A stretch of 64,000 bases of DNA from Capitulum mitella (lineage: Eukaryota > Arthropoda > Thecostraca > Pollicipedomorpha > Pollicipedidae), in NCBI GenBank assembly GCA_030062745.1, contig CP099839.1, positions 28,085,451 to 28,149,450 of the forward strand. The letters are read 5' to 3'. Both the position numbers and the translations under genes were made by a program. Numbering within the stretch: position 1 is the stretch's first letter; each line of letters starts with the position of its first letter. Under the pieces are notes generated by a model. It was not told the origin of the DNA. It did no database searches and worked only from the letters and a program-made list of their open reading frames with translations. Of this stretch, positions 48,181 to 60,300 are shown piece by piece.

Positions 48181-51100
48181 AGCCCGCCGTGGAGCTGACG
48201 GCCGACGGCCCGTTGAAAAGCTCATTCCATTCGAAAAACGGTCGCGCGATTGGGGTCGGACGGTGTCGCTGATCGACGCCTGCCGCGTATTTCCGGCCCG
48301 TGCCGGCCTCCGCCCTGCCTCGGCGTTCCAGACTGGCGTTAGCGGGGCCAGCCGGCTGGTTATTAGCGGCACGCAGCGGTCTGTCACGCCAGGGGCGGCC
48401 GGCGTGGCCGCGCTCGCGCTCTCCTCGCCGCGCGGGATGGAGGCGGCCGAGCGGCGCAGCGCGGCTGGTCGGGACGCCCCGCTCTCGGCCGGCGGACGAG
48501 CGCCGGCCAAGTGGCGCCAAGGTCGGCTGTTGGGGCAGCGGCCGGAGTTCGGTGGTCCGCGGCTGTCGGAGTGCAGCACTGCAGAGGGTTCTGGCGGAAC
48601 TGGTGCAGAGTCCGGCAGCGGCAACGGCACGGCCGAGTCCGTCTCCGGGACGCAGAACCACGGCCGAGTCCGGCTCTGGGAGCGCAGAACCACGGCCGAG
48701 TCCAGCTCCGAGCGCAGAACCACGACGGTGTCCGGCTGCGGGAGACAGAACCACGACCGGCTCGGGGAAACGGAACCGCAGGAAACTCCCGCTTCCTTAG
48801 CGCGACGCCGAAGCACGTTCAGCTCTCAAAGCGCGCCATTGGTTGGCAAATGCCGCGCGTTTGTGGCGCGATCGCCCGCCGACAGCGTCCATGTCAAAGC
48901 AAACGTGTTGTGGACACGGACAGCGTTTGCCGTCATGTCGGTCGGAACGTGCCGCGCTCCGGTCACGGGGCGGATTCGATCGCGGCCGTTTGTTGGCTCA
49001 GCCCTCTCGTGCCGGGGCGGGGGCCTGCCGGCCGGCCCGTGTGGCGAGATGACTCGCCTGACGCCGCTTCGCTGTCGGCCGGCCGGCGCTGTGTCAGCTC
49101 CGGGCCCAGACGGAGCCCTCTCCCCCTCTCCCCGCCTCCTGTGTACTGGCGTGCTGAGCTGACCGGCGCGACACGTGACCTGTCAGCTGCGTAAACAAGG
49201 CGCAGCGCACGGCGGCGGCGGCGGCAGCGGCGGCTGCCGGGGGTTGTCGCCACGCACGACGCCGCCTCTCCTGCAGGGGCGACGGGGACCGACGCTGCGG
49301 GCGGACCGCCGTGGCGTTGTTTCCGCGCCGCAGTTTCGCGGCGTTCTCTTTCGCCGTGACCGGCCGCCGCGCCTTTGCGGTCTCCAGCGCCGAACGCAGT
49401 AGCTGCGACGTTATGGTCCGGTTTCGTCGTGCGGTCCTGTCGGCGGCGTTCCCGCAGAGTTGGCCGGCTGCGGGATTAGCGGCTGTTTACCGTCGGCCGG
49501 TAGCGGGCGCGGATGTTTGCCGCCGCCGCCGCCGATTGGTCCGTCCGGCGGCCGATAGCTGGCCGTGTATCGGCCGCCGGCGGCACCTCTCGACGCCGTC
49601 TCGCCGGTGCGATAGCGGCCCGTCGTCGAGCCGCCGTGGCCGCGTAACTGGCCGCGGCCGACCGACCTTGTTGCCGCGAACTGTGGGCCCCGTCGGGGCG
49701 GGGTTTTTGCCCCGCGGCCTGGGTCGCGTCTCCGTCCGCTCGCGACGCGGAGCCGGCGGCGGGTGACGCCGACTTGCGGCCGCCGCGGCCGAGCGAGCGG
49801 CTGTTTGCTCTCAGCCCCGCCCCCCTCCCCGGTCCCCACCCCCGCTCTCGGCGTCGTAGAGCGAACGGGTGGGGGTGGCAGACATTGATTCGGCGGGCGG
49901 GGCGGGGCGCTGGCCCGACTGGAAAGTGGGCCGCCGGACGACTGGGACTGGCCTCCGTCGCCCCCGCACGCTCAAAACAGGCCGGCCGGACGGCGGGGAA
50001 CGTCGGCGCAGCGCGCTCGCCGACGGCGGCCACGCGACGGCCGGTGGAGCTGGTCCCCGCCCCTCACTCCCGCCCCGCAGCCCTGCACGGAGCAGACGGT
50101 CGGGGTGCAGGCAATTCGTCTCTGTCGCGGTGCGTGGCGTCATCATTATCGGCTCGTGATCGATCCCCGTGCGGACGAGGAAACCTCTGAGTGGATTATG
50201 TGCCTAATGTTGGTTCTACCGGACACGGCTGAGTGTCGCGCCTGCGAGCGCAAAAACATGTGGTGGGGTACCAATGCAGAGGAATGGTGGACGTGCCGCG
50301 TGTACGCATCGAGCCTGGACAAGGTTCGGTAGTAGTCTGGGCTGGGCCGTATGCCAGCTGGGTTTTCCGCATCCAGCGGGACAAACATCCTCTTCGAACA
50401 TGGCTCGATGCTCAGAATAATAATAAATGCTAACTATCTCCTCGACGCAGATAATAGTACATCAGCGTGCATCTCATGCATGCCATTTGCATGTGAAGGC
50501 TACTAGTTTTTTGCACGTTCATCCGCAGTAGGACCATCTCGGTTGGTCTGACTGACGGTCGTTTGACCTTGATCGTCTCCGCGAGCCGACCGTGGCTGTT
50601 CGGGCTGGTCCGAATCCCGACCCGCCGGCCGGCCGCGCCCGTCCGGACCGGGTCTGATCCGGACCCGCCGGCCGGCCGCGCCTGTCAGAGCCGGGCTGGA
50701 TCCCGACCCGCGGCGCCCCAGAGGCCGGGGTCGACGGGAGCCGCCGCGGTGTCGCGGGCCGCTGTCTCAGAGCGGCCGGAGGACGGCGGCGCGGCGGCGC
50801 TGTGCGGGGTGTGTGGAGCTCGGCGGCGCGGCGGCGCTGCGCCAGCTCCCGCCCATCGTCGCCGTGAGGGGGAATTGCCCGGACGTGCCGTTTCCGCGGC
50901 GCTAATGCTCTCTGGAGGACGTGCTCTGCACCGTATGCAGCTGCGGGCCGGCGCTGTGGGCCATGGCTGCGGCCCGTTGCTCTGTTGCGGAATCCCTGGA
51001 ATGAGCTCAATGGCGTAGCCATTTTACCCTCCTCTTGCGCCGTTTGAAACTCGATAGCGTCACGATCCCGCGGCAGCCACCGCGCGGAAGGCCAGTTTTA

Positions 51101-52223
51101 CTGCCGGATCAAGTGCAGTAGCTGACCACTGTGCCGGAGGACTGCGGAGGCCAGCGAACCCGGCCGACTGCGTGACGTCACCCCGGCGACGACGCCGCCG
51201 ACGCAAAAGTTCTGTGTCGACGCCAGCCGCTGTTAATGGAGGAACGTGCGGCGCCGTGTCGGACGTCGTGGCTCACAAACTGAGCCGGGCGTGTTGGCGC
51301 GGCTTCCAGGACTGAGCTGCTGCGCCGGCCGGAGTCAGAGGGCGGCCGGCGCCGCGGCGGTCCGGTTAAGCCGGCCTCCGTCCCAGTTCCGACACCGAAA
51401 TGGCGGACTGCCAGGGCCGGGGGCTGGCCGGCCGCCGACGAGGCGGGCCGGCGGTAGGCGACCGTCCGCTGGGAGACGCGGGTTCCGTGACCCGCGCGTG
51501 ACTGGATCAGCGGGGCGGACAGGCCGGGTTCCGTCCACGTGCTGACGTGACCCGATACACGTGACCGTTCCATGATGGTAGCGTGCGCTGCTCTTCGAGC
51601 GGGTTTCGCGGAGCAGCCGGACCTTTCAGAGGCAGGGCGCGACTCTGGGCGTCATGTCCTTTGGCGTCTCGACTCCGAGGACTAGGCTTCGTGGAGCGTG
51701 ACCTTTATTACGGCTCCTTTCCCCGTCGTTGCCTTCCTCCTTCCTTACTGCGCGGCTGCTGCGTGCTGGGCCCTGCCGGCGGCGCCGAGACACGTCGTGC
51801 CCAGGACAGAGGAGTACGTGATTCGGATGCCGATCCGGGACTGCCGCGTGACGAGCATGCCCACGCCGGCTCCAGGCCGGGCGAGCGGAGGTGGCTGACG
51901 GCCGTTTTCGGGCGTGACGCGACGTGGCGCTGCCCCGTGCCGTCACCGGTACCGAGGCTCCCAGTCTGAACGGTCGCCGGGGATGTGCGGGAAGATGTGA
52001 CTTTGCGCGGACCGCTTGGCCGATCGTGATTGGCCCATTGAGCCAGGCCGGCGGACAGGGAGGGGACGGCGGTCGGCAACCACCCCGCCCCGCCCCGGCA
52101 CGGGGCCGCCGCCACCGGAGCGGCGGCGGCTCAATTGCAGGCCACGTCAGCCTGGCCGAGGGCGTCTGGGTCGGCTCCGGTGGCGCGACGCCGGGCCCGG
52201 CTCCGTCTGTGACCGGCCGCACT
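48181..52223. other. GC-rich domain, second part, no assignable gene
   Basis: Strongly GC- and CpG-rich, with open frames in all phases. A local ~26-base direct repeat, gcagaaccacggccgagtcc, recurs imperfectly at 48650-48770. A repeated gacccgccggccggccgcgcc block occurs twice at 50618-50685. AT-richer DNA at 50100-50530 separates two GC blocks. These may be 5' regulatory or intronic sequence of the downstream gene, which is inference. Confidence 0.35.
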
Positions 52224-53290
52224 GCTGAACAGGGCGCCTGACAGCGGGCCGCCTTAGACTGGACACTGAACAGGGCGCCTGATAGTGGACCAGCTTAGAC
52301 TGAACGCTGAACAGGGCGCCTGATAGTGGGCCGCCTTAGACTGGACACTGAACAGGGCGCCTGACAGCGGGCCGCCTTAGACTGGACACTGAACAGGGCG
52401 CCTGACAGCGGGCCGCCTTAGACTGGACACTGAACAGGGCGCCTGATAGTGGGTCAGCTTAGACTGAACACTGAACAGGACGCCTGATAGTGGGCCAGCT
52501 TAGACTGAACACTGAACAGGGCGCCTGATGTGGGTCAGCTTAGACTGAACACTGAACAGGACGCCTGATAGTGGGTCAGCTTATACTGAACACTGAACAG
52601 GACGCCTGATAGTGGGCCAGCTTAGACTGAACACTGAACAGGACGCCTGATAGTGGGCCAGCTTAGACTGAACACTGAACAGGACACCTGATAGTGGGCC
52701 AGCTTAGACTGAACACTGAACAGGACGCCTGATAGTGGGCCAGCTTAGACTGAACACTGAACAGGACGCCTGATAGTGGGCCAGCTTAGACTGGACTCTG
52801 AACAGGGCGCCTGATAGTGGGTCAGCTTAGACTGAACACTGAACAGGGCGCCCGGCAATGAACCACCTCAGACTGAACATTGAGCAGGGCGCCTGATGTG
52901 GGTCAGCTTAGACTAAACACTGAACAGGGCGCCCGACAATGGACCACCTCAGACTGAACAGGGCGCCCGACAGTGGACCACCTCAGACTGAACATTGAAC
53001 AGGGCGCCTGATGTGGGTCAGCTTAGACTGGACACTGAACAGGGCGCCCGGCTGCCCACCGTCTCAGATTGAGCACTGAACAGGGCGCCCTACATTCGGC
53101 CGGCTCAGACTGAACACTGAACAGGGCGTCCGACAGCGGGCCGCTTCAGACGGGACAGTGAACAGGGCGCCCGGCTGCCTGTCGCCTCAGACTGAACACT
53201 TCAGAGGACGCCCGGTAGCCATCCGTCTCGTACTGAACATAGAACAGAATCCCGACAGATCTCCACCTCAGACTAAACACTAAACTAAAC
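52224..53290. repeat. 41-bp minisatellite array, about 25 units
   Basis: The unit is about 41 bases: gaacagggcgcctgatagtg, then ggccagcttagactgaacact. Early units differ by cagcgggccgcc against tagtgggccagc. Units near the 3' end become irregular (gcccgacaatggaccacctc) and finally decay. The periodicity is seen directly. It lies ~0.9 kb upstream of the first adducin coding exon. Confidence 0.95.
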
Positions 53291-53962
53291 ACCACGGACA
53301 TATCAACAGGCAGCGCGCCGCCTCAGCCACTGGACGCTCCACCCGGCCGGCTTCCAACGTCTTCAGACAGCAGAACGGAATGAGACACTCGCTGCCGACA
53401 GTTTCAGACTAGACACCGATCATTTCAGCAAGCGACCCAGGTCGGCTCGATGGTACCAGATCGTTGCGGAGACTGGTGGTGCCGTGAAAGACTGGTCATC
53501 TGTCTGGTTTAGTTTGGGTTCGGACTCCGCCGGCCTGTCCTGGCCATTTCTTATTCTAATTCTAACATTTTACGGAACCATTTTAACGGAACTAAGGAAA
53601 AGGGTTGAGTAACATTCATACCGGAAGGCCTGCTTGATCGGTCTGTTTACACGGCATAATCTTTTACTCTGCTGGACACGTGGGGCATAATGCATCAGTC
53701 CGCTGGACGTCTGAGGAATGCCGTGTGTATTCATGGATGGACAGTGGACGCTGCACTTTGTGGCCTTCAGAGACGAAGCTCCGTGCTCCTGATGCCTCTG
53801 TTGGTTGAGACCGCGCGTGCTGGCGTGCCACAGTGCAGCTTTATTGCTGTTATTTTCGTATGCGATCATCTTAATGATGATGAATGTCTGACAGGTATGG
53901 TGCATTATATCATATTAGATGTTTGTATTCGTTGCACCATTTGTGAGCTGCGCCGAATCATC
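53291..53962. other. Spacer upstream of the adducin coding region
   Basis: The decayed end of the 41-bp array grades into unique sequence. No exon is certain. Promoter elements cannot be recognised with confidence. Confidence 0.35.
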
Positions 53963-54040
53963 ATGACTTCGGATCCACCAGGAAAGCCACAGCTCCATTA
54001 TCAGGGCGTTCCCTCTGGAACAACGTCGGTCGGCAGTGCG
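53963..54040 (+). other. Possible noncoding 5' exon end before adducin exon 1
   Basis: A strong donor, GTGAGT, begins at 54041. A good acceptor with a pyrimidine tract (ccctctattttcag) ends at 54154. Together they define a 114-base intron. An ATG at 53963 opens a 26-codon frame to the donor, but across this junction it is not in frame with the adducin ATG. If used, the exon is 5' UTR carrying an upstream ORF. It is a candidate only. Confidence 0.3.
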
Positions 54041-54154
54041 GTGAGTTCGGGACAGTGGAGTGTGGCGTGTTTTCAGCCGGGCCGAGAACAGCTATCACGC
54101 CTCCGAGCGTGACCATCCCCGGTGGCCGTGTCTGACCGCGCCCTCTATTTTCAG

Positions 54155-54335
54155 CCGGATGGAGGACCCGGCGACGAACGGGGGCGGCGGCGGCGGCGAC
54201 ACGGCCGGCACCAACGGCCTCACCGAGGAGGAGATGGAGCGGCAGCGCATGCGGCCCGCAGACGTGGACGCCGACATGCGCGAGATGGCGCGCAGGAAGC
54301 GCGTCGAGGCCATCCTCAACTCGTCCACGTTTAAG
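54155..54335 (+). CDS. hts: Adducin exon 1 (start codon)
   Basis: The acceptor at 54153-54154 follows a pyrimidine tract, and the ATG is at 54159, so four bases are 5' UTR. It encodes residues 1-59: a Gly-rich start ([11 protein letters not shown]), an acidic patch (TEEEMERQR) and the diagnostic adducin segment [20 protein letters not shown]. The donor AAG|GTGCGC is at 54336, phase 0. Confidence 0.92.
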
Positions 54336-57300
54336 GTGCGCGCCCGGCCGGCGGCGGCAGCGGGCGGGGTCTCGGCCGCGGCCGTGCCGACTCGCCGGCG
54401 CCGGCCGGCGTGGAGGGCTATTTCGGGCCGTTGAGGCGTCGGCGGCGGTCAGGAAGCGCGTCAGAAGCTCGGGGAAGCGGCGGCGTCGTCCCGGGCGGCC
54501 CGTCACCCGTGACGGCGTGACGGGACGGCGGCCTGGGCTGAGTCACGGGACGGCCGGCCGGCCGCGGCCGTCGGGTGACAAACAGACGGGACGCCCAGTG
54601 TTTATCGGGTATCTCCCGGAGGTCGTGGTCGCCCGCGGCCGCCGGCGGACCGGACCGCGGCCGGTTTCTGGCGGACACGGGCTACACAAGATGGCCTCTG
54701 AGTCACCAGTTCTGCCGGCTGGAGCCGACGCGCCTTGTTCGAGCTGCCGCCGGTGGTGAGCTGTCGTCCGGACCGCGGCCGGCGTCGGACCGTGTCAGCG
54801 CGGCCCCTCGCATCGCCTCCTCGAGCCGCAGCCGCCGGCGGCCCACGTGCACGTCTCTGTCGGCGGCTGACGGCCTGCCTGTGTCAGCGGTGCCGCCTGT
54901 TGTCCTGGTTTTTTGCGGGCGCGGGATCCGCAGGCTGGGGCGGGCGGGGCGCCGCGCGGTATCGACTCAGCCGTCCCCGTGTTTGTTTGTCGGCTCGGTC
55001 CCTCGGGACGACTAATGGCATTCTCCCGGTGCTGGTCTGGGCCCATGAAGGCCCTCAGACCGGTGACAGAAGCACGGTGCTGGTCCGGCCCCCTGACTAC
55101 GCTCCAGACGACCGGTGACATTATCAAGCTGCTGGTCCGCCCCCTGACTACGCTCCAGACGACCGGTGACATTATCAGGGTGCTGGTCCGGCCCCTGACA
55201 CGCTCCAGACGACCGGTGACATTATCAGGGTGCTGGTCCGCCCCACACGCTCCAGACCACCGGTGACATTATCAGGGTCGGTCCGGCCCCCGACTACGCT
55301 CCAGACGACCGGTGACATATCAGGGTGCTGGTCCGGCCCCCTGACTACGCCCAGACGACCGGTGACATTATCAGGGTGCTGGTCCGGCCCCCTACTACGC
55401 TCCAGACGACCGGTGACATTATCAGGGTGCTGGTCCGGCCCCTGACTACGCTCCAGACGACCGGTGACATTATCAGGGTGCTGGTCCTGCCCCCTGACTA
55501 CGCTCCAGACGACCGGTGACATTATCAGGGTGCTGGTCCGGCCCCCTGACTACGCTCCAGACGACCGGTGACATTATCAGGGTGCTGGTCCTGCCCCCTG
55601 ACTACGCTCCAGACGACCGGTGACATTATCAGGGTGCTGGTCCGGCCCCCTGACTACGCTCCAGACGACCGGTGACATTATCAGGCTGCTGGTCCGGCCC
55701 CATGAATACTCTCCAGACGACCGGTGACATTATCACGCTGCTGGTCCGGCCCCATGAGTACTTAGCAGACGACAGGTCACAGTAAGACCTGCTAGTTCGG
55801 CCGGCACGTCTTACCCTCCGAGTACCCCCAGACGACCGGTGGCAGTAGCACGTGCTGGTCCGGTTCCCTAAGGACGACCGGTGACAGTAACACATGCTGG
55901 TCCGGTTCCCTGAGAGCACCCTCCGGACGACTGGCGACGTGATCACGGTGCTGGTCCGGCCCCTGAGCGTGCGGCCTGCCCGATTGTCGGCCGTCGAGGA
56001 TTTGGTCCTGGAGCTCCCGCCACCCGTCGCCAGCTTGTTGTTTCCAGAGCTGATGGTATACCGCGCCGTTCGCTGGTGTGGACGGGACAGCGTCGTCTGC
56101 CCGTGTTTTGCTGCCTCGTCAGCCCTCGTTCCTCCCTGATCGCTGGGTTGCCGTCCTCCGGCAGCCTGGCTCGTGCAGTGTTCACTGTCCCGGGCGGCCG
56201 GCTCGCGTTTTGCGGGCGCCCGGCCGGACCGGCCGGGCGCCGACGGCTGCCAAATGGCTCCCGATGTTTAGCCGGATGACTAATCGGCCGGCCGACGGTC
56301 GGACGGCGTCAGAGGCCGGGCGCGGCCGTCCGGGCCGCCCGCCGCGGGCTCGCAGGTCGCCGGCCGGCCGACGCCTCGTCAGCTGTTGCGCCGCTCGGCT
56401 GGCGGGAGGCTGACGAGCGGGCGCCGTTTGGCCGCTGATGGGTGGGGGTTGTGCGCCGCTGGCGCGCCGCCAGGCCGAGCGCGGGCCGGGCCGGCCGGGC
56501 CGCGACGGTCAGCGTCGACGACCCGCTCTCTGTCACGGTCAGCGGGATGTGGCGCGCACCTGGCGAGGCGGCGCGTCACTTGTCGTGGTCGGTGACCTTA
56601 ATCATGGCCGGGACGTTTTGCTCTATTCAGGGGCAGGGCGATGTTGTTCGGGAAGCGTGACGCGAGTTATCGTGAGTTGTATGATTTTTTGCACAGAAAG
56701 GAACGATGTGTGTAGTTTTTGGTGATCCGTTGTTGTACTTAGGGTATGATGCTGATAAGGAAGTCCGTGCGTTTCGCTTGAGACGTGTATCAGCGCGAAT
56801 CACGCTAAGTGCGATTGTAACATGACTTGGTAGCCTAAATATGTCTCCCGAAATCGTTTCCCCAAACACGCGGGACAACTGTTGGTCCTGTTTGCGAGCG
56901 AATGCCATCCCGTCGCTCCTTGCTCGAGTCGGGTGGGCGGTGTTTGCTCGTGATGCACGCCGATATCAGTCGGAATCGTGCAGATAGCACCGCCGACCAG
57001 GGTCGAATCTCACCCTCCGATACCGTCGGAGAGTGACGGACGGGGCTGATGGACACTTCCTGGGCGTCGATCTATGGTGGACATTTGGGCACGTGTGGAG
57101 TTTGGACTGAAAAGGGGAAGACTCTGCTTGAGCTGCTGTGATGGTAAAACTCATAAGGGCCCTTGCATTGGTATTTGTATGCCTTAATATAAGGGGCCAT
57201 TGATGCGCTGTTTTGTGCGGTATGCGGTGGCTGAGTCAGTGCTCAGGCCATCCTTCATTGGGACGATGAACCCGTTCCAGCCCAGTACTGACCCAGTGTT

Positions 57301-60300
57301 TTATCCTCAGATGGAGCTGGACCGCCTGATGGAAGCCAGCATGATGCAGGGCAACTCTGTGGGCGGCTCCCAGATATCGGATATGTTGGGTCTGGTCCGC
57401 GCCGGACCGCTCTCCGGCCGAGGTGAGCGCCCGGGCGGCTGGGGACTCAGCAGCTCGTGCCTAAATCAGCGACGAGACGGACTCTGGTGTCCTCTGGTGT
57501 GATGTTCTGCGGTCGTGTGCCCTCGTCGTCGCGTGAAAAGTCGCGAAGGTCGATCGGGTGCATTCTGTGGGGAGACGACGAAGTTTCGGGCCGCAGACTG
57601 GGTATGTATGTCGGTAGGTAGGCAGGTAGGTAGGTATGTGCCACATGAGCGGCGTAGTCTCCAGGTCATCTGGTTAGCCTGCGGATAGTTACCCGTGCGT
57701 TTCCCGACCGTTATCGTGCAGCGTTCTCCCGTGTTGCCGTTGCCGGCCGTGTGACTGAGCGTCGCCTCTCCAGAGCCGGCCGCCGCCGCTGTCGGCGGCG
57801 CGCCCGCCCGGCTGACCGTGCCCGTGTTCGGCCGCAGGGCTGCAGTGCGTGCAGCCGATCGCCGACCTGCGCGGCGCCGACGCCGCCCAGCTCTCCAAGA
57901 CGGAGAAGATGCTGCGCTGCAAGCTGGCATCCCTGCTGCGGGTCATGGACATGTTCGGCTGGGCCGAGGGCGTCTGCGGCCACGCCACGGTCAGTGGGCG
58001 GCGCTGCTGACGGATGCCGGCTGTTGTCGGTTGACGTGTGTCGGCCGCCACTCGTGCCGCGTCTCCGCCGTCGACTTGTGGCCAGTAGTGCGCTGTCGTT
58101 GCCCGGTGCCCGCTGTCTCTTCTGGCGGTGGCGCACGATTGGACGCTCACAGGCCAAACTGGTCCTTCCGACTTATAAATGGTCAACGGAAATTGTGGCT
58201 GCACTCAGGCAGATAAATATCTGGAGAAGTTACTGGGCCACGAAAGGAAACATCCCAGATGAAGAGAGAAAAGACCACGTTATGACGGCATTTGGTTTTC
58301 CTCATCTTGTCATTGTATGGAACGATTTCGTTCGATCCTGCTACGCATTGGTGCGTCCATGCAGTGCCCTGACGGCGTCCGACCGGCACCCACAGGTGCG
58401 CCTCAGCCAGGACCTGGAGCACTTCCTGGTGAACCCGTACGGCCTGCTCTACAGCGAGATGACGGCCTCGGCGCTGCTGAAGGCCGACATGCAGGGGAAC
58501 GTGCTGCACCCGGGCTCGTCGGGCCTGGGCCTGAGCGCGGTCGCCTACGAGCCGCACGCGGCCGTGCACGCGGCCCGGCCCGACCTGCGCTGCGTGCTGC
58601 ACGTGCAGCAGCCGGCCGTGGTGACCGTGTCGGCGCTGCGCTCCGGCCTGTTGCCGCTCACCGAGGACGCCTGCGTGCTGGGCGACGTCAGCGTGCACCG
58701 GCCGGGCGCCGCCGGCGGCGAGGACGACGACGAGCTGCAGCGGCTGACGCGCGACCTGGGCGTGCACAACAAGGTGCTGCTGCTGCAGAACCGCGGCGCC
58801 CTCTGCTGCGGCGAGACGGTCGAGGAGGCGTTCTTCCTGCTGTCGCACCTGGTGGCCGCCTGCAAGAACCAGGTGCGTGCCGCGGCGGTTGGATAGCGAT
58901 GCCATTGCTTTGTTTGGATCGCCTGGCGCCACCTGCCCATGCTAAGAGTGATGCTTGATGATCCGTTGCACTATTATAGTGGGCACTGCTTTCCGGTGTT
59001 CCCATTGTCCGTCGTACGCCGACATCCCATAAACGATGTAAAGAAACCATTGCTCTGGTCACTTGACACATGGCCATGTTTCGGGCCATGGCCGACCCCG
59101 AGGCCGCGGACGGCCCGACGTGCTGCTGTCCACGTTTTAGCTTGGTGTTGACTTCGTGCCCCAGCTGCTGTCGGTACTTCGGGTCGTCTCCCTGACCATC
59201 CGGTGCCGCCCGGCAGGTGCTGATGATGCCGCTGGGCGTGGACAACTTGACGCTGGTGGACGAGCAGCAGCAGCGGCTGCTGTATGAGGAGGCGCGCCGG
59301 CCGGTGGCGCGCGGCACGCCTGCCGACGCCGAGGAGGAGCGTCCGGCGCGCCAGACCTGGCGCCTGGGCGAGCTCGAGTTCGAGGCGCTGATGCGCGTCA
59401 TGGACAACGCCGGCTACCGCACAGGCCACATCTACCGGCACCCGATGCGCGCCGAACCGCCGGCCCACCAGAGCGACGTCGAGTACCCACCGGCGGCCAG
59501 CTCGTACACCGCAGACATCGACGACATCTTCAAGTACAGGTGCGCGGCTTAGCCGGGCGCCTCGCGCTGGGCCGCGCCGCCGGCAGTCCGGGTCAAACGG
59601 CGAACTGGAAAAGGGATTGATGTGGTCGGTGTGTACCGCTGTCATCTGTTGCTAGCTGTGGTTGCGTAAGCTTCTTTGTTATGGGTGTCATAGGATTGTG
59701 GTCTTGCGGTATGCCCAGAATCACTGTAGGTCTCGTATTTCAGCGTATGGATTTTACATAGCGTTGCGAAGGGTTACATATTATCGCGAAGAAAAGTGAT
59801 TGTCGTTAACCGCTGTGCCTCCCCAGTCGGCTGATTGATGGCGGCTTGGTATCTCGACAGTCCGATGCGAAAGATGTTCGGCGCTCGTGGCGGCGAGCGC
59901 ACTCGCTGGCTCAACACGCCCAACGTCTACCAGAAGGTGGAGGTGCTGGAGACGGGCACCAACGATCCAAAGACAATCACCAAGGTGCGTCCCGGCGTCA
60001 GCCAAGGCTTCTGCTTCCTTTGTGCTGCTGCTGATAAAAGTTGGAAGAATGTTTCCTGTGCGGCAAATCCCTACGAGTGCAGGCGCGGATTGTGTTCGTG
60101 GGAGAAATTCTGTGTGGTTTTTGTCCGGTGAGCCCTCTCTCTGCACTGCTGCGTTGCCAGGCTTAGCCAGTATCAGCCCACGATCCTTTCCGCCGCCACG
60201 AGGCGCGTCGGCCGGTGCTGCGCCCGTGACCCCGCCCGCCTGCCGCAGTGGGTGCCCGACGGCTCGCCGTCCCACGGCAACACGCCCATCAAGGTGGACG

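Noticed and set aside
48263-49162. 299-codon plus-strand open frame
   Set aside because: It runs through a short direct DNA repeat and is open in parallel frames; no recognisable domain.
55020-55960. Regular array that superficially resembles a CRISPR
   Set aside because: Units are contiguous 52-bp repeats without unique spacers, in a eukaryotic intron; it is a minisatellite.
57200-57310. Upstream extension of adducin exon 2 (a frame with ATG at 57203)
   Set aside because: The frame is open only by chance through the acceptor; the canonical TTATCCTCAG site and homology begin at 57311.
58183-58932. 249-codon minus frame opposite adducin exon 4
   Set aside because: It is the antisense shadow of a GC-rich conserved exon; the sense product matches adducin throughout.
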